Below the pieces are notes generated by a model. That model saw nothing but the letters and a program-made list of their open reading frames with translations, was not told the origin of the DNA and ran no database searches. This document shows positions 24,491 through 37,737 of a DNA stretch of 64,000 bases, in pieces; positions within the stretch are counted from its first letter, which is position 1; each line of letters starts with the position of its first letter. Position numbers and translations under genes: made by a program. The stretch is from positions 15,302,243 through 15,366,242 of the forward strand of contig NW_019211454.1 of assembly GCF_002443255.2 (NCBI RefSeq), given 5' to 3'. The DNA is from Varroa destructor. Lineage: Eukaryota > Arthropoda > Arachnida > Mesostigmata > Varroidae.

Positions 24491-26368
24491 CTACCGCGAA
24501 CTGTGGTGCATCTTCAGCATCAAAGGCATCGCAACCTTTTGAAGTTCCCTGCGACGGTCCTCGAATTCGTCCTTCTCTGCTAATTGGTTATCGTCAATCC
24601 ATTGGACAAGTTCAGCCACCTTGTCAAGCACTGATTGAATATCTGTTTTTGATAGCTTGTCGGCGCCTGGGCCTTCGAGGCTCGCTGATACACTGTAGAC
24701 GTAATTTTCAAGAGCATTCCTTGACGCAATGCGCGCTTTATGTTTCTCGTCCTCAGCCTTAAATCTTTCAGCGTCCTTAACCATCCGATCAATATCGTCC
24801 TTGGACAGTCGCCCTCGGTCATTCGTAATGGTGATTTTCTCTTTGTTGCCCGTCGATTTGTCCACTGCCGACACATTGAGGATCCCGTTAGCGTCAACGT
24901 CGAACGTTACCTCAATTTCGGGCACTCCGCTCGGTGCAGGCGGGATTCCCTTAAGGTCGAACTCACCTAGAAGGTTGTTATCTCTAGCCATAGTTCGCTC
25001 GCCTTCATAAACCGCGAACGATACAATGGTCTGATTGTTTTCGCAGGTAGTGAAAATATCCGTCCTTCGCGTCGGTATCGTCGAGTTTCGTTTGATGATA
25101 GTGCACATCTCGCCCCCCTTTAACTCGGTTCCAAGGGACAGCGGCACCACATCAAGAAGCAGAAGATTCTGGACGGCCTTAGACTTATCGCCGGCTAGGA
25201 TGGCCGCTTGTACAGCGGCACCGTAAGCGACAGCTTCGTCCGGATTGATCGATTTGTTTAGCTCCTTGCCATTGAAGAAATCTTGGAGTAACTTTTGAAT
25301 GCGCGGAATCCGTGTTGAGCCGCCGACCAGCACAATATCATGGATTGTTTTCTTGTCCATCTTCGCGTCACGAAGGGCTTTCTCGACGGGGCCGAGTGTC
25401 GAACGGAACAGATCAGAGCAGAGCTCTTCAAAGCGTGCACGGGTGATCGTCGAATAGAAATCGTTTCCGTCAAAGATTGAGTCAACCTCAATCGACGCCT
25501 GTGTCGACGACGAAAGCGTCCTCTTCGCGCGCTCACATGCGGTACGAAGTCGACGAAGGGCCCGTTTGTTTGTAGACAAATCAGTTTTGGTCTTATTCTT
25601 AAACTCTTTCACGAAATGGTTTACCATACAGTTGTCGAAGTCCTCGCCACCGAGGTGCGTATCACCAGCGGTGGCTTTCACTTCGAACATGCCCTTATCT
25701 ATCGACAAAACAGATACATCAAACGTTCCACCGCCTAAATCGAAAATCAGAACGTTACGTTCGCCTTCACCAGCGCCTTTCTTTTTATCGAGTCCATAGG
25801 CGATCGCTGCTGCCGTTGGCTCGTTTATGATACGAAGCACATTGAGACCAGCGATCAAGGCCGCATCTTTCGTTGCCTGACGCTGCGAATCGTTGAAATA
25901 TGCCGGTACTGTGATAACGGCATCGGTTACCGTATTTCCTAGGTAAGACTCAGCGATTTCCTTCATCTTCATTAACACCATTGACGAGACCTCTTCTGGC
26001 AGAAAGGTCCGATTCTCACCTTTGAATTCGACCTGAACTTTCGGCTTTCCCTGGTCGGCCACGACTTGAAACGACCAGTGTTTAATATCCTTCTGCACTG
26101 CAGGATCATCGAAACGACGTCCAATAAGTCGCTTAGCGTCGAATATCGTGTTCGCCGGGTTCATAGCCACCTGGCTTTTTGCGGCGTCACCAATTAGCCG
26201 TTCGGCCTCAGTGAATGCAACATACGATGGGGTGGTACGATTTCCCTGCTCATTTGCAATTATTTCCACTTTGCCATGACGGAACACGCCAACACACGAA
26301 TACGTCGTGCCCAGATCAATTCCAATGGCTACACTGCGCTCTGACATTTTCTCTGTTTGTTGAGTCAT
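24491..26368 (-). CDS. Hsp70: Hsp70 chaperone lacking the EEVD tail
   Basis: The first ATG (26368) gives 625 residues starting MTQQTEK. A second ATG at 26347 ([13 protein letters not shown], 618 residues) has A at -3 and better fits the family N-terminus, so either may be used. ATPase motifs are intact ([52 protein letters not shown]), as are the linker (NLLLLDV) and the lid. The protein stops at KMHHSSR, right after the lid, and so lacks the Gly-rich tail and the EEVD motif that cytosolic Hsp70s use to bind Hop and CHIP. The beta substrate-binding domain is also altered around [15 protein letters not shown] (usual [12 protein letters not shown]). The reading frame is clean, suggesting function or very recent loss. 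In this family, loss of EEVD would uncouple it from TPR co-chaperones. Confidence 0.92.
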   Translation of the reverse strand: MTQQTEKMSERSVAIGIDLGTTYSCVGVFRHGKVEIIANEQGNRTTPSYVAFTEAERLIGDAAKSQVAMNPANTIFDAKRLIGRRFDDPAVQKDIKHWSFQVVADQGKPKVQVEFKGENRTFLPEEVSSMVLMKMKEIAESYLGNTVTDAVITVPAYFNDSQRQATKDAALIAGLNVLRIINEPTAAAIAYGLDKKKGAGEGERNVLIFDLGGGTFDVSVLSIDKGMFEVKATAGDTHLGGEDFDNCMVNHFVKEFKNKTKTDLSTNKRALRRLRTACERAKRTLSSSTQASIEVDSIFDGNDFYSTITRARFEELCSDLFRSTLGPVEKALRDAKMDKKTIHDIVLVGGSTRIPRIQKLLQDFFNGKELNKSINPDEAVAYGAAVQAAILAGDKSKAVQNLLLLDVVPLSLGTELKGGEMCTIIKRNSTIPTRRTDIFTTCENNQTIVSFAVYEGERTMARDNNLLGEFDLKGIPPAPSGVPEIEVTFDVDANGILNVSAVDKSTGNKEKITITNDRGRLSKDDIDRMVKDAERFKAEDEKHKARIASRNALENYVYSVSASLEGPGADKLSKTDIQSVLDKVAELVQWIDDNQLAEKDEFEDRRRELQKVAMPLMLKMHHSSR

Positions 26369-26419
26369 TTGTTGCTTAGTATCTCTCCGATTAGCTCGAT
26401 GTACAATCAACAATACACA

Positions 26420-28950
26420 AGGCGACTTCGTTAGCTCAGCAAATCTAAGAGACGTTCGAGTTCCCGAGTACCGTTTTGGTCTAACGATCTGGTGTCGGTG
26501 ACCAGCAACGCGGATAGCGTTTACGCGAAATTAAACATAAAAAAAGATATAGTTTTCTCGGCAGTTCCAATTGTTAGAACGAACTACGGCGCCGTACAAG
26601 TACTTCAGCCGGTGCCGCTCGGTGAAAAGCGCATGGCGCCAAACGGATGAATGCATCGATTCGCTCGAGGTCAAAATAAGCTATCGGACCAGAAAGATGG
26701 GAGAGGGGTTGGAACGTCTGCAATTGACTGAGAATGGCGCCATATTCAATTTGTATATGAATTCATGTTATGCACAAATAACCTCGTTTATTAACGTAAA
26801 TTAGGTAATTATGTGTTGCTTAAAGCGGCGACGCCCGATCGCTCTTCATCAGCGGCTGGACCGCTCTAGCTACAACATTGATTTTTAGTGAAGATTAAAT
26901 TATATATAGCAATTATTAATTGCTACCAATGCGTTCGGCCACTAAATAAAAGATGAATAAGTTTTACCGTTGGGTGGAAATATATTATAAAGACACAAAC
27001 GTTGGTTGAGATCGTTTACGTTTTTATAGTAGTCTTACATCCGCTACAGTGTACATAATGCAACATACGATATATGCCCTCTATATAACTATTAAATGAG
27101 TGTACCATTTATTTTGCGTAGCTTTTTGGAAGAGCGTGTCCGCTAAAACCAGTGCTCAACAAATGTAATTCGTTTTAATGCTAAATAGTAACTCGTTATT
27201 GATGACGTATGATACGGAAATTTTTTTTCTGTAAAAATGCACTTTGTTTTTTCCAATTTTGCATGGCTCCCGAAGTGATTCATCATTTATGATAAATCAT
27301 AGTGGAAGAGTGCTGTAACGCCGCCAGCCATATTGAAGATCCATTACCCGAGCAAAGATTATAAAGCAAGCAGTTTTTACGTTAATACGTAACAATACGT
27401 TAATAACAACTAGTCATTTATTGAGGTTGTATGTCTAATAATGTGTATTCAACGCCAACATTTGTTAGTATTCTATACAATAACATTTGTCTGTAGGTGA
27501 CTTCTAAATTTAACGAAAGCTGGTAATGTGCTTACTAGAATCATTCTTGTAAAATAAGGGTAAGTAGTTAACTGCGGGCACGGTAGATGGCATGTTTTGC
27601 GTGGCTAGCGTTACTTTGTTGCTTCATACTAAGTGACTCCGCAGAGCCTTGGTCGGTCTCTTGACAAGTATACAATTGCTGATACCGTTTTGACTATTTC
27701 AAACATTGTCGCTTACTGTGTACTACTGTAATTACAGGAATCTGATAATAACTGGGCAGTTCCGGACGACGAGGAAGGGTGCCATTATTTAATTTTACTC
27801 ATTTCGATTTCAACTTCTAACGACGCACGGTACACTTCTCCACACCTTGGCGAATTCCGAATAAAAGAGTCTTTGAAGTCTTGAAGTAAATGGTCGTTCA
27901 TTGCCGTTAGCTTCTTGAGTCTCAATAAGATACGTTGTCTACCAAGTTGCTGAGAGAAGATCTGTAATCAAGCATCTTCTCTCGATGTCCGCTCACGGTA
28001 TATCCAAGCGTCTTCTACGAACAATATTATACCCTGGGACTAAAGTTTACATAGTGAACTAAAGCTTATTTATGCCAACTTAACTTTGTTTTTGTTTTTT
28101 TTTTTAGCTATGAAAACATATCTATAAACTTACATTAGAGACGGTGTAACATTTAAACGAAGTAAATTGGAGTACGTTTCTAAAATTATGGATCAACCAC
28201 ATATACCAAACAACCAACTTTTGATTTCAGAAAATAATTACTACCGTGTACAGCTGCCTAACACTTAGATATCAAACAATACGTTTTCCCTGTTTACAAA
28301 AAACGATTTCGAATAAAGGCAATGATCAACGATGATCATTAAAATCTCACCACGAAATTTTAAATACCGGTTACATAAATCGAAAAAGCCGGGAGTGCAC
28401 CTAATATATAACAACACATTATTTTATCAATAAATACTTGTTTACAAAGAACAATAACATTTATTACTTTGACACATTACAACCAAGTTTGGCGTTTAGA
28501 CGAATGTTATTTGGATGGCGTCTCGAGGCAACTAGAAAATGGAGAAATCAGCCTGGTATCTGATTTCTTCAGAAAGAAATAAAAGCGACGTTCTTAAGAG
28601 TACTGGCAGTTAATGTCAGGATTTCCCGCTGATCGGAGACAATGGAATATAGTTATACTTTCATATCTGTATCTATTTTTACATCTTCATTAAAAAGACG
28701 GAGCTGATATTTTACTTCATTGAGACCATCTCTCTCTGTCGGAATATTAAGCCCCGATTTGGACACGTATTGACGATTTGTTTGGCCGTCCAGGCTAAAT
28801 AGAACCAACCGCGAACTCCGCACATCCAAAGTAGTTCGAATGCCGATGCATTAGGGTTGCATAATTAAAAAATTCGTAAGTTAGCGTCTTTCAACGAACA
28901 GGACGGTAACCTATGCTCCACGTTAAAGTCTATCTTGGATAATACAAATA
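26420..28950. other. Intergenic; upstream of the 24491 Hsp70 gene
   Basis: The first 200 bases probably hold the Hsp70 promoter: on the minus strand CTATATC lies near 26550, with approximate TTC/GAA arrays at 26453-26467 but no perfect heat shock element. Beyond that no gene is seen. A perfect 10-base inverted repeat, GAGAGAAGAT at 27952-27961 and ATCTTCTCTC at 27974-27983 with a 12-base loop, is present. Confidence 0.45.
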
Positions 28951-29220
28951 CTACATATGCTTATAAATCATATAAGCCACTCGAGCTTGTGTGTCTTCGG
29001 ATGCTCTACTTCCTTGGGCACTTACTTCCGCGGTTCCCCGAGAACTTTCTGGGCTAGACCACGCTGAAGGGCTTCTCGCTACTGGGCCATCAATGAAACA
29101 GACCCGCCTCCCTGAAAGTGACACTAAATCGTTGATGGGCAGGATCTCCGGGCTGGAGCCATGTACCACGCTGAGACCAATCACCATCCGAAACATTAGC
29201 ACCCAAAGGAAAAAGGACAT
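28951..29220 (-). CDS. Small putative secreted protein or first exon
   Basis: The ATG at 29220 opens an 89-codon frame with a clear hydrophobic N-terminus (MSFFLWVLMFRMVIGLSVVHG) that looks like a signal peptide. A good splice donor (GAA then GTAAGT) occurs at 29026/29025 after codon 65 in phase 0, so this may be exon 1 (29026-29220) of a longer gene whose other exons I did not find. The predicted mature part contains LSGRRVCF. A Gly followed by two Arg is typical of amidation and dibasic cleavage in peptide-hormone precursors, but I cannot match it to a known peptide. The product is unrecognised. Confidence 0.35.
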   Translation of the reverse strand: MSFFLWVLMFRMVIGLSVVHGSSPEILPINDLVSLSGRRVCFIDGPVARSPSAWSSPESSRGTAEVSAQGSRASEDTQARVAYMIYKHM

Positions 29221-29929
29221 GTCTTTAGGAGCAGCTGAATTGCAGCCTACAACTACATAGAATCCCTTGAATTAAACCATTCGATTCAGTAAGACGTTTG
29301 CGAGACGATAGTTCGTCGGGCCAATACAGTTTAGTCCGGCCATAAAGTCACCGACTTAAAAAGGATGGGCTGCCTCTTACAGGCCTTTTTCAGGCCGATG
29401 TCGCAGGCGAGTTCAATAAAAATGACACAGTCCCCACCTGCTCACAGCAGCCTCCATGCAAGCGTTCCAGGAACCAAAATGTGTAATTAATGTCAACCTT
29501 GTTTTGAACTTTATTGAAAAATTAGACCTGAAAAAGGCTTGCTGTCTACCGACAAACCTAAACACTTTTCCAGTTATCCTGCTTTCAGAAGTTGTTGTAA
29601 TTGAAATAAAGGCTCTTTCTGATTTCTATTTTTGCTGACGCTTCTTCATAAACACCTATTTTGCAAAAACCAAACAGTTACTTTAGTGTATCAAATAGTC
29701 AAAACCGCGGCTCCCTGCCGTTCAAACGCATAGCCTATCAGAAAGAATAACAAAGTTATGGCAGTCAGACCTGTATATATATATATTCACAATGGATAAT
29801 GTTGTCATGTGATGTCACCTATATTTTAGTTGGTTGCTGTCGCATCTTCGCTCTTGCGGAACGACAGAGATTGTCTTGTATACATACGTATACTTTATTA
29901 GAACGGAAATAATAACAATTGCTAGACCT

Positions 29930-30440
29930 TTAGACATGTTTATATGTCCACAGTCTTGCTTCGTAACGCAATACAGCATCGGAAACGCAAGTCCCCTTTT
30001 ACTATTTAAACGTTTTACTAGAAACCATTCTGAGCGAATGCGGAAACGTGCGTGGCACGATCGCATTAAACTATAGTCGTTGAAAAAGTTTAACACTTTG
30101 CCCTCATCCCCAAAGATGGCATTGTCGTAGAGAACGTCGTAAAAGCGAAGTAACGAACAACGGAGGGTAGGCACTTGATAAATAGCCCGGAAACTTCGGA
30201 AGGCTGAGTCGATCGTGGCTGATAAATGGAGTTGATTGAGGAACACACATAAAATGGGACTAGGGCTAGGCAAATGGTTGGCAGGAGGACCACGATACAA
30301 ATGTTCAGTCGTCTACTCTTGTACGTGACTCTTATCGTATAAGGCGGTTTATGAACGAACAAAAATTGGGCTGTGATGCATTGTGCATTATACCGAGCGG
30401 CAAGCTGAATCTTCAGAAGAACGTGTCCGCGTAAATTCAA
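29930..30440 (-). other. Coding-like stretch, two overlapping frames, unassigned
   Basis: Two minus-strand open frames overlap: 30090-30440, with a hydrophobic membrane-like segment (CIVVLLPTICLALVPFYVC), and 29815-30300, whose part from about 30235 to 30080 has a C-rich third codon position and reads TLRCSLLRFYDVLYDNAIFG. The pattern suggests one frameshifted gene or two exons. I do not recognise a family; a membrane receptor relic is one possibility. Confidence 0.3.
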
Positions 30441-32849
30441 TGCTCTCTTATATCTTTAATAATCAAGTTGTTGTGGTGGTGCTCCAGTGGCGTATCAACG
30501 CTCTAACAACAAGATTGCGCATTGATGAGAACACTTACTGTTAACATTAACTAATATTATATAATATAAATTAAATAATGATTGTATTAAGTGTTAGGTA
30601 TAGATGTATTCAACCTTCACTTTAGAAGCAGGAAGAAAGCTGGTTGGACACATCTTCAACAACATAAAATAAAACAGGTATTCTGTGCGTTCTTAGCCGG
30701 AGCACGTATCTGATATGCTGCTAGACTGTAAATCCACTAAACGTCTCGCTATGAAAACGTTAGGCTGCAACTAAAACAGTTGGAGTGCATGCAAGAGACT
30801 ATTTTAGTCTCCCGTGTCCTCCATCGGTTTAGTTTTAGAAAATTCCAACAAGTGATTCACCCAGGACTGGCCCAGGACGTCAAACTTCTACTTGATTAAG
30901 TTCTTTACAATGATTAAGCTCGTTTTGACTGCGGATGCTACGATTGTCATGACGAATTGTTCTCAAAGATATATGGCCTCAAACAGGCTGACAATAATCT
31001 CGCGGAATCAGATCAAAGAAGTGATAAAATAACATTATTTTAGCACTAATCATTATACTTGTAGTAGATGTTTTACAATGCAATATTGTATTTAGATGTT
31101 ATTTAACGAAAGACCCAAACTATGATCTATATGTCGTTTGTTTCATATAGGCGTTCTTCAGCTCTATATGAAGTGAAGAGCGGATCTGTGCACGCGATTA
31201 TCTTCCAAGTGCAGATAAACGGCCTCAAAGGTCTTGCGGCTAAGAAACGCAAGGTTACGCTAAACCCTACATTTGCCATCGTGTCTGGGAATTCACTCCG
31301 TTCACTTACGTGCCTCTATAAAGCAACAGTACTATTCCAATATGGCTGTAATAAGCAGCGCCGTGCAAACGGACCCACTGTACGACCCGTACGCCGTATA
31401 GTTTCACGACGGCCACCGTGGCGGGCGAAATGACCAACGGATCACATTTGCCATTATGATGACGAGTTTGATAGTCAGGTAATAGTCGTGTCTGATCAGA
31501 ATATTACATATTGAAACTGGTTATATTTTTGTTATTGAAGATAAACATTCAGCGCAGTTATTCGTGCTGATAGAACACATTTAGTTCTTTCTATAACTGT
31601 AAGTAATTGGAAGATCTCTAGAACGAAACAGTTGTGCTTGGACGGCTCCCATTGTCGACGAGCGCACCCTTTGAATGTAAATTCATTTTCCTTTTGTTAC
31701 AACTTGGTTTTGTGTGTTCCGGAGAATCTTCTAAAGGTAAGATGATGAAAGAAGGTATTTCGTGCTTGTCGTTGAATTTCAGGTTGAATTAAGAATCTAG
31801 ATCTAGTTGCCTATGGACGGACAGGTATGGTCCGGGTCAGTAAGTTACCGTCCAGCTGCCGGTCAAGTGTAGGGCGAGCTCTAGCTCGAGGCGTATCGAG
31901 TTCTCTGAATTTCTTACTACGAAGTTTATTCAGTTGTCGTTCAGTAGTTGATCCCTAGTAGCGGATTCGAGAGAGCCACTCCCATTTACCGTCGTGCATA
32001 TGGCCAGCGGAATACCGAATACGATTAAATATATCGAACTGCTGACAGCTAGCCACCGATATGAATATAAACAATACATCACAACGTATAGATATGTTAC
32101 GAAACAATGCCGCAATACGTTCTCTTTTTACTCTTCTTACTCATTATAGCTGTTCATTTGGATTTATCTATTGTTGGGCCGTTGTGCTTCATATAGTATC
32201 GATGTGTGCGAATTCTAATTCCAGCAGGTCGATTATAAATTCCGGTACGTGATCAACGGTGAGTGAAGTCACATTTGCGAATTTACGCCAACGATCGAGG
32301 ATCTTTTGAAACAGTCAGAGGATAAATTGGCAGTTTCGGCAAGCGAGTGTTTTCATGGTTGAGAAATCCTACACTAAAGTGCCGATGCCGATTCCTCACG
32401 CTAGCATCAATCACAAGTGAAGTATGCTTACGCTGATCGTTTTTTTCAGATACGAATTTATCTAAAACAAGCAAATCACGCCATAGAGCAGTGCAATAAT
32501 AACTATGGCCAATAACTATGGATATCCGATATGAGCGAAGGGCGACTTTTGACAACGATGTATTTTCAGGAGTGAAGGTCTGAAATCCAAATGGAGCCAT
32601 GAGCGTTCAGTCTATATTGTCACAGGGAGAAACCCGTGAGTTCTGTAGACGGACTTGCCTTTGTCCAATTCAAAACGCTTGGCATAATTTGGTCACACAT
32701 AGTCATCTGAGTTCACTGAGTCCTTTCTAAAATAGAATGTGATCAAGTCTAACAAGCCCACGACCCCGGCATGCGCATTTTATCGGTTCGTTGTCGTCTG
32801 CAAAGTTTTGAAGCGGCGATGTCAGAGCCCCTGTGCCCCGGTCACTCTC
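30441..32849. other. Intergenic, no gene supported
   Basis: Only short ORFs, the longest being 31122-31433 (+, basic, unrecognised). No splice-supported exon or repeat family was recognised. Confidence 0.45.
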
Positions 32850-34095
32850 TTAAACTGAAACAGTGATGTTAAAGTTTATCTTTTACATGAGTGTTCGTCA
32901 TCATCTTAGATAATCTGTTCAATTTCAGTATCCTCGGAAGTTGATTCGTATGACTTGAAATAACAATATCTTCTACGATGAGTTCATATTGATTGCCGAT
33001 GCGGCAAGCATACCGTCGTCAGTGTCGATGTTGAACGTGATTTTATGCACAGGTGAGCTCCAAGCTGCAGCTGGATGTGTCATATTAAGCACCTTGAGCG
33101 CTCATCTTGAAGGTAGCATGAGGTGCTCGCCTTCGAAAACGGGTTCCATCATCGTTCGATGTGGCTAAAATTGTACATAACCTGAGCAGGTAGTATGTTT
33201 TGCCTCAGATGAGTTTCGACAAATCTTACAATGACCCGGATTTCGAGCGAAAAGGGCGTGACATCATATAACATCAAATTCTTAAGAGTTCAATCGTTTA
33301 AGCTGGCAGCTCGGATCGCCGGCCGCACCATCAGCTACGGCCTTACTCCTTGCCATACGTGGTGCTCCATAGTGGCTCGTTAAGTCCTCACAGAAACACT
33401 TATTCTATTAAAAAGTGAGTTGAGATCGATAAATGCCCATTTCGATGATGACTATACTTTTTCTGGCCGGCTTGCAGATGATATTCAGGCGTCTTAGGGC
33501 GTCGTGCTTATGATGCAGTTTGGTGACGAAATGTTCCACCATATTCGAAAGCTTATGTCTTGTCTGTCGAAATAAGTGCTTCTAATTTTCAATATTGGTG
33601 CAATAAATTTACGACGCCAAGTTCATACCCTAGCACATTGCGCTCTACCGTTCCCTTGTGAAGTCCATAGTCTGCAACACGTTGACGCCAACGGTGGTTG
33701 CAACATCTTTCGTGGCCTGCCTCTGTTCATCATTGAGATACGTTGGGATAGTGATAACTGCGTCGAAGAGCGACTGCAAGAATCAATAACGATATTTCTT
33801 GAAGGACTGCTATTTCGAGCCGTTCACATGTAGCTATGAACGTTTAACGTTCCGCGTCATGCTGAAGTGACGACTAATCTACTTCTTCGCGTCAAATCCG
33901 TATTGGTCAGGTTTGTAGTCATTTGATGGAGTGCTGCATCGGTTCTCTGCAGGTGAAGGTGACAAATGTCAGCGTTACCGGTTGCCCTGATTATTAGCGA
34001 TGATTTCAGCTGCTTCCTCATAGAATACTCTGACGCAGGAGTATGTTGTGCCTCGTATGGCCAATTTCGAGTGCTGGAACTGTGCCGAACAACAA
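32850..34095 (-). pseudogene. Hsp70 pseudogene, decayed and internally deleted
   Basis: Read on the minus strand, Hsp70 pieces occur in order. A degenerate N-terminus with AEIIANNQGNR lies near 34030. [20 protein letters not shown] lies near 33720-33760. The HFVTKLHHKH...LRRLN region is near 33470-33540. AVADGAA is near 33340, the YDVTPFSLEI linker region near 33260, and the substrate-binding domain near 33000-33140. A trace of the lid (TSEDTEIEQII for LSKEDIERMV) lies near 32900. Total length of about 1.25 kb against about 1.95 kb for a full gene shows large deletions, including most of the region around the STRIP motif. Many stops and frame changes. Confidence 0.85.
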
Positions 34096-34559
34096 AATCA
34101 TTGTTGACTACCTTCATTCGACTGCTTATACTGTGTCTTTTTGTATTAAAATACGCGCACTGCTTGGTTTTTCGACAAATCAAAAAAGGCTTACGATTCA
34201 TCTACGCAGGCCTTTTGCGAGAAGGTAGTCTTCGTCTATCCAAGGTCATTCTCCAATACGAGGGGTGATTTGGCTGCCGCCGCAGCGTTCTCCCGTTTGA
34301 ACATTGGCCCTATTATTTCATAGCGTTCATAGAGTGTTAAACTCGGTAAAATCTAAGACGCCTCGATATATTATCGCCTATATAGACTGACTGTTTCAAT
34401 GACCATTCTGAACGCAAGCACTTTGACCGCGGCTTATTGTTTGTCTACGGCAACTCGCTTTCGGTACTAGCGCATGATGTTATTTCAACCTGCCCGATAG
34501 GCAATTCGTCGATTGCCTTCAAAAAAATAGCCTTTTACTATTAGCCCCTAGAATATCAT

Positions 34560-36610
34560 CACGCAGCATTCCATTTAGATCCCATTAGGTCGACAAATTG
34601 CCCCACATTTGTCAGCTGCTCAAGTTCGAAAGTTGTTTTTAAAATCAGATGATTCGGATATCCGACATTAGGTTCCTGATGACTTGCTAATCGTCGAATT
34701 TCGTTACCGTGTGCCTAAACCTGACCACCATGAGATAATGGTCTTATGATGATCTGTGTTCGATTTTCCGCCTGTCGTTTTGACTTATCATATTGACGGT
34801 AACCAGATCCGAGTGATCTATTCTCAGAGTGATTTTCCACCCCTATAACAGTTCTGGCCATTTCCCTCGACCGAAAATTTACACGTACCAGCTTTCGTTT
34901 TTGTGTCGACCCATTTTCTATGTGGATTGAACTCTCAATGACTTAGGTAATTAGCGAAATTGGTTCAGACTCGTATAGCTAGCCATATCCGATAGGATCT
35001 CTTTCCGTATACTTGATCTGACATTATGACCGATCATTTCTCGAGCAATTTAATTTTTAGCCTTGTTCTGCTTACGTCTTAATGGCTCACTGTTTCTTCA
35101 ACGAAATTTGAGAAGCGTTCGATACATCGTGAACACTATCAAGGTTGGACCTGGAGCTGCCAGTGTTGTATAGGTTTCCTTTGGGTTTTCATGTGTTTTT
35201 TTAACTCCCAGATTCCGCGCTTTGTCACATACACTTTATTCGAGCCTATTTCATACCTTATCCTATAAATGCATGCCTTTTACGCATCTAGCAAGCAAAC
35301 GAACGCTCCTTACAACGTCTTCGTCTGACAACAACTCGAGAGATAACGCCTTCTAATAAGCGGAGGCCGCGGCTCTTATGTTGTTGAACTTCAACTCTTC
35401 AATGTTATTCAGATTTCTTTGTCGGTCGTTCTTTTTGTTTGTTTGTTTGTTTGACAGAGTCGTTTCTACCAGAGCTTAGCTATCATATAAATGTACACAA
35501 TTATTCGAGGCTCAATAAAATAGGAGCAACACATTTCGATCCATTTTTGTGGTTTCCCTCTGTTATTTATAACACGTAACAAACAGAACCCGTGTATAGG
35601 ATTGTAAAAAATGGTACTTTCCAACGACACGGTATGAACATACATACGTCGCATATGCAAATGCTTTGGTTTTAGGTATCACAAAACATAATATAACAAT
35701 GTTTATCGATAACGTGTACTGCGTTCACTGAACCGACGCCATATGATCTAAAGGGGCTAATAAATGTTGAGGGATTCTTTCATGTCATCATATCAGTATG
35801 CCTAACGGTTCCCGCTCGACGCAACGCAGATCGCTCCTTTTAACTAATAGCTATTCCCAGCACCCAAATGAACGGATTCAGAGCCTGAATCACAAACATG
35901 TACAAAATGATAAGATCTATTAGTTTATAGTATTTTGGTAACGTATAGCGAAACTCTTTGAGCTGAGCGGTATTTAGCTAAATGACAAAATTAGGACTAC
36001 TCCATAACGAGATAATACTATTTATCTAATGACTGCTTCTTTTCTGTATTAGGCATTGTTACATTCCGTACCTTTCATTTACGCATTCTGTAATTAGGGG
36101 GTTTGAGCTACTTCAAGGTTGCCGTTTGCGGAAGCCCGCCTTGACTGTTGATTGCATTAAGTTATAGCTAAAACTGGAGTAATTGAAAGACTCGTTCGTT
36201 CTGACTCACAGTTTGAGCTGTTGTTCAGCTTAAGCTCAAGGAACCTAAACTTGTCCGTGTTTATGGGACGTTGCAATTCACCCGCCTATAGAAGGATGTA
36301 CGACGGACCCAGGATTTTCCAGTGCATCGCTGTCCGACCATCAATTAAATGGGGCGACCTAGCGATGAAGATACGTGTAGAAGCTTCTCAAGAAGCTCGG
36401 CTCAATGGCTTGCTTGATTTTGGTTTATTGATCCGGAATAAAGTATGCTGTTCAGTAGACTCACCACGGCCAAAACCTCTAACTAACAAGACTGTATAAA
36501 TCGTGTGGGAGAACGCCACGTATGATAGCGCGATTCGATTCCCGCCACCATTATGAATAATCTTTTTTATTTCGAAGTACTCCGATGTAGAAATACCTCG
36601 TATAGAGATC
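34560..36610 (-). pseudogene. Hsp70 pseudogene, very old
   Basis: On the minus strand the N-terminal trace is at 36500-36605 (a frame reading KIIHNGGGNRIALSYVAF for [18 protein letters not shown]). A weak TAMHWKIL near 36330 recalls DMKHWSF. Around 35330-35400 a frame reads EELKFNNIRAAASAY, aligning with [15 protein letters not shown], and is followed by a degraded DLLLLDV region. Nucleotides 35000-35055 match the VTIQVYEGE region of the intact 19961 gene, and 34570-34640 gives FELEQLTNVGQFVDLMGSKW, aligning with the last lid helix. The middle (35.45-36.25 kb) is unrecognisable. Whether the N-terminal trace and the C-terminal half belong to one copy is inferred from spacing. Confidence 0.6.
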
Positions 36611-36619
36611 AACTGCAGC

Positions 36620-37690
36620 CTTTACTGGTGCAGAGCATTTACACGACGATAGATCACTCGATCTAAAGTTTACAACTATTGTGTTGGGCGCCGTTTCTTT
36701 TAATGGGGTGCGAAAGATTGGCCTGATTCAAGCAGAAGTTGAATGCAGTATAATTAAATTGGCTTCGTCTTGATATCCTTTTATCGTTAATATGATCGTA
36801 CAATTCGAGAGAGTATCTACTATTCACAGATCACTCATTTTGCAAAGGGTGTATTTTCGATATCGGCATTATAAATTTTGATAGACTCGAGCTCAATCAT
36901 TGTTAGCCAAAATAATGCTGTTCCATAGAGAGAAAAACTCGATAATACAACGGCTATAAACCTGGCAGCGATGTCATTTTCTACTATGACATCTAATGCT
37001 GGAAACATACGCATTTAGCTGAGTACCTTTGAATATATTTTTTTTTCTTAACTTTAAGATAGAAACATGAACTGCCCTACAAAAGCCGGCGGCTGGCAAC
37101 AGGGTTCATTCGAAGCTCGACTGACACTTGGCGATACGCCACCATTCCATCAGACGTTGCCTAACCAGGGCAAGCTGGACCTTGTCTTAGCTTGTCAAGA
37201 CCCAGACGGGCAGTAAAGGTTCAATATTAGACACTGCCGCACTCCACTTCGCGTTGGGTACAGTTTGCTCATTTGAGGCAATACTTAGCTAAGGCGGCAT
37301 CACCGGACTCGAAACATTTACTTCAGCTAGTAAAAACGACCTGCGTTCTTCAATCGCGCCTGCTCCATTAATTTTTGTTTAGATCATAATCTCAGTTATT
37401 CGTAAAGGAATTATTTCGCCAAACGGTAAAGCCAATGTTCATTATCATAAAACAACGAAACATGCCTAGTATTCGCGCGTAAAGAAACGCGTTCTAAATC
37501 GAGCCGAAGCGTGCTAGTAATCGTTACGCTAAATTAATTCTGTGCTCAAGGCTGATTTTATCGATTATAAGTGTGCGTCTGACAGTCATGATTTGTTGAG
37601 CCTCAGATCAAAATCGTCACGAGCGGGACGTCAAAATTTTATTTGGGACAAACATTGCTCGAATGTTTGACTTTATTATTTAGTCGAAAA
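36620..37690. other. Intergenic, no gene supported
   Basis: No ORF or repeat of note. The interval separates the minus-strand relics from the plus-strand divergent Hsp70 gene at 38076. Confidence 0.5.
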
Positions 37691-37729
37691 TCTAGATAAC
37701 CAGAGAGTGAACATAATTGTTTGTTCGAT

Positions 37730-37737
37730 TTCTCGAA
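37730..37737 (+). promoter_or_regulatory. Candidate heat shock element upstream of the 38076 gene
   Basis: TTCTCGAA is a perfect two-unit nTTCnnGAAn inverted pair, with another TTC six bases upstream. It lies about 340 bases before the ATG; a TTATATTA stretch at about 37763 could be the TATA box. HSF normally needs three units, so this is a weak candidate. Confidence 0.35.
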
